This document shows positions 46,093 to 56,277 of a DNA stretch of 64,000 nucleotides, one piece after another. Below the pieces are notes generated by a model. It saw only the letters and a program-made list of their open reading frames with translations, was not told the DNA's origin and made no database searches. The position numbers and the translations under genes are program-made. Origin of the DNA: Trissonchulus latispiculum (taxonomy: Eukaryota > Nematoda > Enoplea > Enoplida > Ironidae); NCBI GenBank assembly GCA_030248195.1, contig JASAND010030276.1:20664-84663 (forward strand), in the 5' to 3' direction. The first letter of the stretch is position 1. Each line of letters begins with the position of its first letter.

Positions 46093-46503
46093 GTTCAGAC
46101 TTCAAACATGATTTGATTGAAAAAACCCGTTACATCGGTTAATACAAAAATTTTATTATATAACAAGTATATAATAAGTATCACAAATAACCTGTACCTG
46201 TATGCCTCGAAATGGTGAATTACGTATATACAATGATGACTAAATTTTAACCATACGGTAAACGATATGTACCATTGCTTTAGACAGTTTGCTAATACTT
46301 CATTCCATGTTTGAAATTATATTTGAATTTTCTGTCAAATCGAACTGAACCGGTTCGCTTCTCTTGCGAGCCCAGAATTGGAAGGAAGTTTCTGATTACA
46401 GTCCTGTCAATTTAAATATAATAAATTTGATTTCATATTTAAATATTTTTAATAACACTAATTTCGGACTTCAATCATGGCTTGATTAAAAAGAAGCCGT
46501 TAC
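46093..46503. repeat. 370-bp tandem duplication, interrupted by the transposon
   Basis: The motif ttgatt-aaaa-CCGTTAC occurs at about 46112-46133 and again at about 46482-46503, 370 bases apart. The sequence after the first copy (46134-46450) matches 52546-52840, which lies beyond the transposon. The locus was therefore two tandem units, and the transposon landed at CGTTAC in the second. Confidence 0.75.
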
Positions 46504-46918
46504 TGTGCGTGTACCTCGCGTCCATCTGTTTTTCAAAATTTTTGAAAAATCAAAACACAAAACATTGCTGCATTTGTACAATGTTTTGATTTTTCAGCAA
46601 GATCAAAGCAGAAAATGCTTGTTAGCTCGAGTCAATGCATTTTACATTTAGGAATAATCAAAACACAAAACACAAAACCATATTCTTTCATCCATTACTT
46701 AATATTCAGAGTTTGATAATGTTTGAAAAATCAAAACTCAAAACACAAGACACAAAACTCAAAGGCGATATCTGATTGGCTGTTCTGGTGTCACATGGTA
46801 TGAACATGATTGGTTATTTCTGGTGCCAATTTTGAAGGCTGTCTAGTATTAGGAAAAGGCGCGTAATGCGGAGTATTTACCTGGTTTTAAGTTTACTGTT
46901 TGCTTGCAATTAGCCTAG

Positions 46919-48564
46919 ATGGAGTGGCTTGATCCAGGTTATGTCAAAGAGTTAGTTGAAAAAGATAATCTGACTTTGTCGGAACTTTCATCCCATCTGC
47001 AGGCATGTTATCCTGGAGAAAAAGGGCTTTCTGCTGCAAATCTCCGAAAGTTTTGCAATGCTAAGTCCATTACGTTCCCAAGGCTTCATTCATTTACGCC
47101 AGATGAATCATTGGACGATGCAGTCAACACTGCCGTAAATGAGGTAAAACTAATTTACTTTGAATTTGTGGCTCTCTGAGACTATGTCTACTTTTCTATG
47201 ACCACTTTTCTATGACCATCAATGCATTTCAGAATTAGCTTACGTTTGATATCTGACTGCAATTTTAGGTTGGATGTTCCTACGGTAGACGGATGATGAC
47301 CGGTTACTTGCGAAACAAAGGAGTGGTTGCCTCAGAAAAAAGAGTAGGTTCTAGTTTAAAGAAGATTAGCCCGGACTATCATCAACTGCGCCAATCTGGA
47401 GCCGAGAAGCTGCTAAATCCTAAATCCTACAGTGCTCCTTACTTCGGTTTTAATCTTCATATGGATCAAAACGAGAAGGTTCCTACAGTGCTTTTGTTCA
47501 GTTCAGGCTTTATGCTAAAATGTTTCTAAGCCCGGGTCGAAGAATTAAAAAATCTGATTTCTACCGAGCTTCCAAATATTTCAAACGTATTTCCTGAGCT
47601 TTCGCGTCGGTGTTTCTATGATTTCTGTATGTTTGTGTTTATTGTAATGCAATGTTTCTAAATTTCCATTTCAGTTGGTGGAATTTGGCATAACGTTTGT
47701 GGTTGCTGTGGACGGATATTCAGGGTTAATTCCATCGTTTGCTGTGATGCCTAAGAAGAACAATATAACGATATACAATGAAGTCTTCAGGTGATATTTC
47801 TACGGAATAGCTTTTATAAATGCCAGTTTTGATGAGTTATTATATTCATTGCATTATTGATGATTATTATTGATGGCTAATGTGATTGATTGTTTACCCA
47901 TTTTATCTGTATTCAAGGACCCGTCAGCAAAGACTTTTAATTTTTAGGTCCGCAATTGAAACGTATGGGCTGTGGGAACAGCTTGTCGTTGATCATGGCC
48001 GTGAGTTCTATCTGACTTGTTTCATGCAGGAGTACCTTCGACAAGCTGCCGACCTCGAACGTCCTGCCTACAGACAGGTCAAATCAACTGTAGTAAGCTT
48101 TCTTCCTTATTTCAGAAAGCCGTAATGTTAACTCTAAATGCTAGAAACATTTTTTAACTGAACTGAAACTGACTGAAACTAAAACTGAAACGAAAACAAC
48201 TTTTTGTCTGTCGTCTGAAACTGAGATTATTTCTGATCGCTTATGAACACTAAAACTGATACTAAAACTGTCTACTGAAATAACGCTACAAAATGGTCTA
48301 CATTGTTCCTTTTCTGTATTTTAGAATAACCGAGTGGAAAGAATGTGGGTTGAAATAAATCAACGGGTTGGTTATCCTATAAAGTCCTGCTTCATTGATA
48401 TGGAGACCAAAGGTTTGGTATCGCTTGACAACGACTTTCATCTCTTTGCATTGAGCCAGGTCGGGATGACTGTTGCCAAGCATGGCCTCAATACCCTAAC
48501 TGAAGCATGGAATCATCACAGTGTTCCAGGAGTACACCAGGACAGTGACATGAAGAAACATTAA
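46919..48564 (+). CDS. DDE integrase-core transposase, 5 exons
   Basis: Exons 46919-47143, 47269-47478, 47675-47790, 47948-48092 and 48325-48564; phases agree and give 311 residues, shorter than I would expect for this family. The N-terminus looks helix-turn-helix-like (LTLSELSSHLQACYPGEKGLSAANLRKF style, about 20-55). The catalytic core has a first acidic residue in HMDQNEK, then FVVAVDGYSGLIPSF, a second Asp in LVVDHGREFY, and Glu in NNRVERMWVEINQRV. This pattern is seen in animal integrase-core domain proteins annotated from IS3EU-type elements. It should cut and join the element's ends. Neighbours: left TIR 44 bp upstream, convergent second gene downstream. No stop or frameshift inside exons. 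The C-terminal part after Glu is only about 65 residues; an extra 3' exon cannot be excluded. Confidence 0.75.
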
Positions 48565-48591
48565 TGCGAAAATGAAAAATCGAAAACAAAC

Positions 48592-51500
48592 CTTTCTCTT
48601 GTTTCCGTTTTTTGGCATCCAGTTGGTCCTGCAAAGATCTGCGACGCTTCTTATCAGTGGGCGTGTCGTCTAAAACAATTCACTATAACATTCAATAAAT
48701 GAAAAGATATGATAGATAGAAATGAGCTAACACAAAAACAGATATGAAAGCGGCTGCTACCATAACAAGGAAACAATTCGATCTAAAATTTGTCAAAGTC
48801 CCAAAGTTTCAGGCGTTATCATCATTATCGTCATTACATCATTACTATCTTAGTATTAAGAAAAATTAAACAACATTAGTAATGTCACTGAAACTACCAG
48901 ACGTATCATCATCCGATTTGAGCTCAGAAATTGCCTGCCGCCGTAAGTCAATTTCGTCCTTTGGAATAGCCAAAATTTTAGCGGCATTTGTCCGTCTTGA
49001 TGGGATCCACTAGTCGGGATCTATAACAATGAAATAAAATAGAGTTCAATAAACCAAATAAATAAAAGAACTGTGTATAACCGAATCTATAACCACTACT
49101 ACTACTATAGCTTATATAAACAATGTAACAAAGCCTAACTTAGAATTCGAACTCAGAATATACGAGTGTGATAGTCTTCCAACCAGCAGTTGCTAGAAGC
49201 AAAAGTTCAACTTTAATAAGAAACCTAAACCGCTGTAATGAGGCGGCGTGACGTCAGTCCTCTAAAAATATTATGTATGTGTGTTTGAATTTATTTTGGA
49301 TTGAAATTGTGTTAGGAAAGTCATTTTGAAAGTAATTTGTAATGTTAGAAATTTGTATTGAAATCGTGTTTTGAAAATTGTTTGAAATTTAGGTGTGAAA
49401 GTTCTTTGCTTGAGTTTTGTGCGTCTATGTAGAAATTACGTATATGTGTATCAGCCAGCCTAGCCAATAGGTGGCGCTGTTGAGACGTCTATTTTCTCTC
49501 GAAGCCTCTCCCAGCATCTTACTTTTCAAGGGGGTCTCAAATTCATCCAATCAAATTCTTCCACGCTGGCCCAAAACTAGTTCTTTCCAGACGTCTCAAT
49601 TTTAGTCAGTCTGTTGTTTTTCTCTCTAGATGAGCGGTCGTGTACATTTCTATTGCTCTCCACGCCCTACCTATATTTGCTGTGCCTTTTATTGTCTGTA
49701 CGTTACGTCTAAAGTGTTTACCCCTTTAGAGGTTTAGTCGCTCCAGGGTGACCCTGTAGAGCTAGACTTACCATATTTAATTCATTCTTTATCTGCTTTT
49801 AAATTTATTACTCTTATCTTCTTCTGATGTCTCCAAAAATTACTTTGAATATTTAGGCTCTCTTTTTGTTAGGTCAGTTCTTTATAGTCTTTTTATAGTA
49901 GTTGTTGTGTTTCATTGAGAAAGTTTTTGTAGTCTTGTCTTGTATTTTACTCTCCATTTGTTGTATCACTGTTTAGTTAGGTTATCTCATACACTGTGGT
50001 TTATTTCAAAATTTATTGTACGCATATTTCGGGGTTCGCCCCTTGTCAAGCACATATTTTTACAGTAAATGTGGTCTCTTTTCGGGCCATTTTAGGGTGT
50101 CATTTTAGCCTAGGTTTTTGTATTAGAATTGTGTATTCGGTAAGTAGGGCATTTCTAAGAATATTTGGGTAGGTAGATAGTCATTTTTTAAGCATGTACT
50201 TTTCAGCAAATTTCGGGGTAGGCCTCTACTAATTGAGTCTTTGCTCCTCATCGGTGGTTAAACTCCATTCGGTAAGATTCACTTAGGTTTATTTGGCGAG
50301 GTTAGTTGGGTCGACTGGAACTACATCTCCTCCAGGTTCGACGTTCTCCTTGTGCACAGTTTCCCACTCGTAAAGTTTGGTTGTTCGTACACTTCCAACT
50401 TTACACCGCCACGATACCAGCTGCTGCAATTTCCTTGATTCATAAAAACTATGCAAATTTGGTTAGAATTTAGATAAAACTTTTTCCACAAATAGTCTTA
50501 AAGTGTCTACCATTGCTGGTCTCAGTGTCAGGTATAGGCCTTCCATCGGCAGTGCAAATTACATGCTCAACTCCATCCAGAGCTTTGGCAACAGCTTCCG
50601 TGATCGTCCGCAGTTGCAGCTGGTTTCGGGGCAGCTGCAGTAGCAATTGCTCCATTGATATGATAGGTTTCATTTTCAGTGGGTCGCCCCGTTTAGGCAA
50701 ATGGGCCGGGAACACTTTCAGCGAGAAAGGTTTGCTGGCCTTTGGTGGAGCAACTCGGGCAGGCGGGGGCTGAAATCTGCACGCACCTGTTCTAGCTTGA
50801 AGTTGTGGGGCTGATGGTGGTCTAAAACGTACTTCGAAAACTAGGAAGTTTAATTTTAGTGCCACCACGGAAGCTGAAATTTGTGTGCACAAGCCTCAAA
50901 AATTGTGCAAAAATGCCATTTCAAAAACAAAACTACAGTAAAAATATGCTCTATTCGACCGTTGAAGCAAAAATTCTGCGAAAAACTAAAAATTCCGAAT
51001 TTTTTTGGAGTTGCGAAATCTCGAGTTCTTGACGATTCTAAAAATTACTCTTGGGGTTTATTCCAAAGGCTAATCTGCTATAAACGGTCAACGTTAGTAC
51101 ACACATTTTTTGGTCGTACTGTAGTATGTTGATATAATTGAAGGAAATGGTTGCCACTGCAGCACAACGACCCAAGTACATATCAAGTTTGGCTCCTGGG
51201 GTGTACCAAAATTGAAGAAAAAATTGAAAAGTATAAGTAGAAATTACAAACTTTCTAAAATTAACTGAAATGCACGGCACAGGCTGCAAACGTCGAGTCA
51301 AATTTTTACTGTAAAATTTTAAAAAATTTCCGGCTTCACCGAAAATTTAGTTAAAGCTTTTGATTTTTTGTCAAAATCGTCTTTAAAATCGTCCAAAAAA
51401 TTAAAAATGAAAATTATCATATAATTCGAGATACAATACAAATAACAATCAAATTATACTGTCGTTAATTTTCCATAAAATTCATTATTCCAGAGGTACA

Positions 51501-52084
51501 AGCCCCTTCGAAAATTTCAAATCAAAGCACAAAAAATGTTGAAAAGAAAAGAAGAAAAACCCCCTCAAAATGTTCAAGCCACCCCCAAGATCTCCCTTAT
51601 CCCCTTACGTTATTCTATCATCGAATTGAAAATGTCGTTGAAAAAGACACGTTATAAATTAAAAACTTAAATTAAATTTAAAATATTAAATAATTCGAAG
51701 ATGTTGAAGAATATTCAAATCTAAGAAAGAACAAAATCTAATTTTAACAATAAATTTAATAATCCATAAAAGTTCCAAAATAAAGGTTTACGCCATTTTA
51801 AAGCAATAATGAATCATTGAAATACAATATAGAAACAGTTAAAATAATTTAAATTGTTCAAGTTAAATTAAACCTTCAAAAATTATTCAAAACTTGAAAT
51901 CCGTAGCAATTAGAAAATGAACTAATCCGACCAAACAGCCATCCATGGCAGCAATCCATCTAATAGCAGAAAATAGAATATAACCACTTACTTGAAAAAG
52001 TTTAGAAATATTGTCAATTGACAATCGAGACATCTCAATTGTTTTTGAGTCGTCAGAAAAAATCAAAGTAACGATACTCGACAT
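48592..52084 (-). CDS. Second gene of the transposon (unknown function), partial model
   Basis: Minus-strand exons I can support: 51992-52084 (31 codons from ATG, MSSIVTLIFSDDSKTIEMSR, donor gtaagt), 50511-50821 (about 103 codons, Pro-rich then LLLQLPRNQLQLRTITEAV and VEHVICTADGRPIPDTETSN, donor gtagac), about 48875-49009 (AAKILAIPKDEIDLRRQAI, Asp/Ser-rich) and 48592-48669 (basic, DKKRRRSLQDQLDAKKRKQEK-type nuclear-localisation-like). Phases between the first two exons do not match, so at least one exon is missing or lost, and the third exon's donor is weak. The gene shares the element with the transposase and is convergent to it. Its 49009-50511 intron is where the solo LTR landed. No family recognised; an accessory DNA-binding or regulatory protein is only a guess. 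Confidence 0.45.
49234..50405 (+). repeat. Solo LTR of the 14.3-kb element's family
   Basis: 1,172 bp from TGTAATGAGG to CAACTTTACA, collinear with but clearly diverged from the reverse complement of 30957-32138 (shared blocks include ggtggcgctgttgag, ctagttctttccaga, ctccaggttcgacgt). It is flanked by CCGC on both sides (49230-49233 and 50406-50409), a 4-bp target duplication. It arose by LTR-LTR recombination and is older than the full-length copy. Confidence 0.85.
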
Positions 52085-52545
52085 TGAAACTTATTGCACT
52101 GGCTGGAAGCTAAAGATTTAGAAATAAAAATCCTCCGCCTACTTGCGCGCTTTTAGAAATAAAATCCTCCGCATTGCGCGCCTTTTCATAACACTAGGCA
52201 GCCTTCAAAATTAGCACCAAAAATAGCCAATCATGTTCATATCATGTGACATACGAACAGCCAATCAGGTATCGCCTTTGAGTTTTGTGTCTTGTGCTTT
52301 GTGTTTTGATTTTCTAGCCATTGCCAAACGCTAAACATTCAGCAGCATCTTATCTGAAAGATGTGTTTAGAGTTTTGTGTTTTGATTTTTTCTAAATGCG
52401 CAAAGCATTGACTCTAGTTGGTAAGTAGTCTTTGTTTTGGTTTTGCCTAAAAAACAAAACATTGTACTAACGGTGCAATGTTTTGTGTTTTGATTTTTCA
52501 AAAATTTTGAAAAACAGATGGACGCGAGGTACACGCACACGTTAC

Positions 52546-52840
52546 ATCCGTTAAAACAAAAATTTTGTTATTAATTCGCAACTATGCCTATGCCCGGGTA
52601 ATGCCTCGAAATTTACGCATATACAATTATTACTAAATTTTAACCATACGGTAAACGATATGTACCATTGCTTTAGACAGTTTGCTAATACTTAATTCCA
52701 TGTTTGAAATTATATTAGAATTTTCTGTCAAATCGAACTGAACCGGTGGGCTCAGAATTGGAAGGATACTGGAAGCTTCTGATTACAGACCTGTCAATTT
52801 AAATATAATAATTTTGATTTCACATTTAAATATTTTATGT
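52546..52840. repeat. Right part of the 370-bp tandem unit
   Basis: Continues the second unit begun at 46463-46503. It aligns with 46134-46450, sharing the blocks ttaaccatacggtaaacgat and tgtcaaatcgaactgaaccg, with a few indels. Confidence 0.75.
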
Positions 52841-53180
52841 CAGTTTTCCGAGATAAGCTTTGCTATATAAATGATGAATGTAGCCAGCAGGTTAATATTT
52901 GAAAAGTCCTCTCTCGTTTGGTTCTAGTTTAGAGACGTTCGTCCATAAGGAATATCAATGTAAGCTGGATCGATCATTTTTGTCTTTAAATTTTCACTTA
53001 CATTACCTATTACCTTTCAATAGTTGGAGTTTAAAACAAGTTCCAAAACGGGGCAATATTTCTGTGTTTAAACAGTTCAGATGTTTTAATCTAAATTGTC
53101 TGGGTTCAGATTTCCACTGACTTGCCCAGTTTACATTAGCCGTTGGGAGCAGCCAAAAAAGAAAGTTAAATATTTTATAA

Positions 53181-53239
<59 letters not shown>

Positions 53240-53799
53240 ATGCCATACGGAGGTCTTTGGATTTTGCACAATACAAAAAACAATTAAGGTTCTCCATAGG
53301 TTTCCAGAAACTGTTTGTACCTTAGCCAAAAATATATAAATTATTGCCTCATATAGATAATTTTGACTATTGAAATTCACTGATTTGAATAAATTTAGTA
53401 ATTTATTTGTTTAGTTCATTAGGTAGTTATCGCACTGATCACGACCAGACATGAACTGAATTCAAATTTAGAGAGTTGCGCCAAAAGAACCGGAATAGCC
53501 GATTTTGGGAGGTAGGCTACCTCTCGGAGCACTCTGGGGAAGTCTGGCGGTCTGGAATCCCCTTCCAAGCAAACCTATGTTCAAAACCACAGTGTGATGA
53601 GAACGCTAAATAGTATGACTTGTGTGAAATTTCACTGAATGTAACGGTGGTCAATAACAACAAATTTAAGCATTCATTCATCTTCATTAATCAATCATTC
53701 AGCTAAAATTGTTGCAACGTTACCGAGTACAAAATGACGGTCCAACAAATTAAAGTCCGGCATAATACTTAGGTAGGTGAGTAATTATGACCTTTTTAG
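52841..53799. other. Interval upstream of peptide gene 2, with (TA)n
   Basis: A perfect (AT)26 microsatellite occupies 53185-53236. No gene or other repeat recognised. A 5' untranslated exon of peptide gene 2 may lie here, since its first coding exon begins right after an acceptor-like site. Confidence 0.5.
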
Positions 53800-55746
53800 A
53801 TGAAGCTGGCGGCAGTTCTTGTGTGTACTCTAATTGTTGCCATCGTTGCTGATGTGGCAGATGATATTGATAGTGCTGTTGAGGCTGAAGTCATTGCTGA
53901 TGACACAGTTGTAAGCTTGTCTAGTATGGCATATGTCTTTATCACATTTCCTCTGACAGAGATTGTAACTTATTTTCAGGGAAGTCATGGTGAAAGTTGT
54001 AGTTTACTTGTCTGTCACCCGCTTTAACCTGCCTGTTACAGTATTGTGTGGATCAGTGATGCAGTTTGTCTCCGGTCCATTACAATTTACAGCCTCTTCA
54101 GATAATGCGAGCACGCCCTCATTAGCTTGAAGATTTTGGCGGTCAGTCTTAAAATTAAGCCGAAGTAGGCAGCAGAATGTCGTCAGTGTTACGCTGCGCT
54201 CGTCGTTAATTTTGTAGACCGACCGGCAAGTCACATTAGTGTGAGGGTTAGAGTGGGTACCCTCTGTAGTAAGCGGTTATTCTGACTCAATAAAGATTGC
54301 TTGGTTCGAGCTCAGCGTGTGATGTCTATGCTTTAGCCTAATCAGAGAAAGTAGGGAAAGCGAGTACCGACGTGAAGATAGAACTTGGCACTAAGCGACC
54401 GTCACCTATACTACAATTAAGATACCGCTGGACCACTTTACCTTTCCGAACACAAATATAGGAACAGGTCAAACTCGAGTAGGCACAAAATCAGGGCGAA
54501 CACAAAAATAGAGCAAGAAGAGCAAAGAGTATTGGGAGGGCGTTACCCTCTCCCCAACTACACCTAAACAGCAAAATACCCCTAACCAACCAACTTCCAA
54601 AACACGAAACTGGGGCCTGTGCAAACCCAACGACCACAAGATAACTCCCCCACCAGAAACTTGCCTTCAATCCTGACCCTCAATTATAGCGCACCCACTG
54701 CTTCCAACGTTATTGACTACCCAACTGCCCAAAATCTACACTTTCTCTCTCTTTTATACACTTTGTGCTAGTGGGGTAGCTAGCCCCAAAAGAAATCATC
54801 TTTATCATTCATAAATAAGACAAATGTCAAAATAGCTCAAAGTTGAATAATTTCGTCGCAGAGTATATTTTACAGCACAATTATGAAGATAACACCAACT
54901 TCAATTTACTGCTGCGCTGTAGCGCAGTTGACTGTCAGTGCCTCACATCTCATAACTAAATGCTGTTTAACTTTTTTGTATCTATTGATGTTAATGTTTA
55001 TTCCAAATTTGTGATTAGTTTAGGTGAAGCGAACTGTGAAGCGTGCAGCAGACATGAAGCGATCTGCGGACATGAAGCGATCTGCCGGCATGAAGCGATC
55101 TGCCGATATGAAGCGGTCTGCCGACATGAAGCGGTCTGCCGACATGAAGCGGTCTGCCGACATGAAGCGATCAGCCGACATGAAGCGATCTGCCGACATG
55201 AAGCGATCAGCCGACATGAAGCGATCAGCCGACATGAAGCGATCAGCCGACATGAAGCGATCTGCCGACATGAAGCGATCTGCCGACATGAAGCGGTCTG
55301 CCGACATGAAGCGATCTGCCGACATGAAGCGGTCTGCTGACATGAAGCGATCAGCCGACATGAAGCGATCTGCCGACATGAAGCGATCTGCCGACATGAA
55401 GCGATCTGCCGATATGAAGCGGTCTGCCGACATGAAGCGATCAGCCGACATGAAGCGATCAGCCGACATGAAGCGATCTGCCGACATGAAGCGATCTGCC
55501 GACATGAAGCGATCAGCCGACATGAAGCGATCTGCCGACATGAAGCGATCAGCCGACATGAAGCGATCAGCCGACATGAAGCGATCAGCCGACATGAAGC
55601 GATCAGCCGACATGAAGCGATCTGCCGACATGAAGCGATCTGCCGACATGAAGCGATCAGCCGACATGAAGCGATCTGCCGACATGAAGCGATCTGCCGA
55701 CATGAAGCGGTCTGCCGACATGAAGCGGTCTGCTGACATGAAGTGA
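53800..55746 (+). CDS. Secreted precursor with 38 tandem SADMKR-type hexapeptides (peptide gene 2)
   Basis: Exons 53800-53910 and 55024-55746, phase 0, 278 residues before TGA. Exon 1 encodes a signal peptide (MKLAAVLVCTLIVAIVAD) and the acidic module DSAVEAEVIADDTV, clearly related to exon 1 of peptide gene 1. Exon 2 starts VKRTVKRAADMKR and continues as 37 hexapeptides SADMKR (one SAGMKR), ending SADMK at the stop. Each unit carries a dibasic KR, so prohormone-type cleavage would release many copies of a Ser-Ala-Asp-Met tetrapeptide or longer partial products; no C-terminal Gly for amidation is present. Function unknown: neuropeptide-like, antimicrobial-like or structural roles are all open. 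AATAAA is at 55863-55868. The 1.1-kb intron shows no further exon. Confidence 0.7.
55045..55743 (+). repeat. 18-bp tandem coding repeat, 38.8 units
   Basis: In-frame units of the form tcNgcYgaYatgaagcgR. Differences between units are nearly all at third codon positions (tct/tca, gcc/gct, gac/gat, cga/cgg); only the first unit (AAD) and one SAG unit change an amino acid. The array ends where CGA is replaced by TGA, followed by a degenerate unit. Confidence 0.95.
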
Positions 55747-55862
55747 CCTCTGGACGTCAAATAAGAATCTGTTTTTGTCAAGGAGTTTTAACTTTATATC
55801 TGTGTTGATTTACATCAAACGATGTCCAATATTTAAAATATATATGATTTATTAATTCTGGG

Positions 55863-55868
55863 AATAAA
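55863..55868 (+). terminator. Polyadenylation signal AATAAA for peptide gene 2
   Basis: AATAAA lies 117 bases after the TGA stop, within an AT-rich 3' flank. Confidence 0.5.
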
Positions 55869-56080
55869 TAAGTGCTCTACTATTATATAGTAAACAGTGC
55901 CAAAACGTTTTTCTGCTGAACGTGAAACTTACCCTAAGGAAATGCTTCTTTCTGTGCTTAGGTAAAAAAGCATAATCTTAAATGCTTTAGTAATGACTGG
56001 CTGGACATTGGGAATTTTAGTGCAGGTTTTAGATGTTATTGATTCAACACAAAATGATTTTATCATTTTCTCTTGATTAG

Positions 56081-56082
<2 letters not shown>

Positions 56083-56129
<47 letters not shown>
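56083..56129. repeat. (AT)n microsatellite, left flank of the small LTR element
   Basis: About 23 AT units, continued on the other side of the element at 60867-60955, so the LTR element inserted into one (TA)n tract. Confidence 0.9.
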
Positions 56130-56134
<5 letters not shown>

Positions 56135-56241
56135 GGGATTGAGAAGATCCGGTGATTAGATCCTTGACTATAAATCATATATATATAGACTTCATGTGAT
56201 AGACAGTATATACACCTGTTAGTGCGTTCCTATTCTTAACA
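56130..56241 (+). repeat. 5' LTR of the compact element
   Basis: TGAAAGGGATTGAG...TATTCTTAACA, 112 bp with TG...CA ends. Very short for a Ty3/gypsy LTR. It contains a short (TA)n block. Confidence 0.92.
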
Positions 56242-56244
56242 ATT

Positions 56245-56259
56245 TGGTGCCGAAACGAC
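56245..56259 (+). promoter_or_regulatory. Primer-binding site
   Basis: TGGTGCCGAAACGAC begins three bases after the LTR, the position and TGG start expected for pairing with a tRNA 3' end. I do not assign the tRNA. Confidence 0.7.
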
Positions 56260-56277
56260 ATCAGATCAAAACGACCG

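Larger units (their letters stand above)
46504..52539 (+). mobile_element. Integrase-type DNA transposon (IS3EU-like) with two genes
   Basis: Inverted ends starting TGTGCGTGTACCTCGCG match perfectly for about 65 bases and continue imperfectly to about 370 bp (46504-46875 with 52160-52539). The 6-bp target duplication CGTTAC sits at 46498-46503 and 52540-52545. The left half encodes a spliced DDE integrase-core transposase (+), the right half a second spliced gene (-). The 6-bp duplication plus an IS3/retroviral-integrase-like core fits the eukaryotic IS3EU superfamily as I remember it. The insert without the solo LTR is about 4.86 kb. All transposase exons are open, so autonomy is possible. 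Confidence 0.8.

Noticed and set aside
53003..53380. 125-codon frame with a long Ile-Tyr run
   Set aside because: Translation of an (AT)n microsatellite.
55045..55743. CRISPR-like array
   Set aside because: The 18-bp units are contiguous with no unique spacers and the setting is a eukaryotic gene.
55020..55781. 253-codon minus-strand frame of repeated FMSADR
   Set aside because: It is the antisense of the 18-bp array, which is open on both strands by composition. The plus-strand frame has the signal-peptide exon and matching splice sites.
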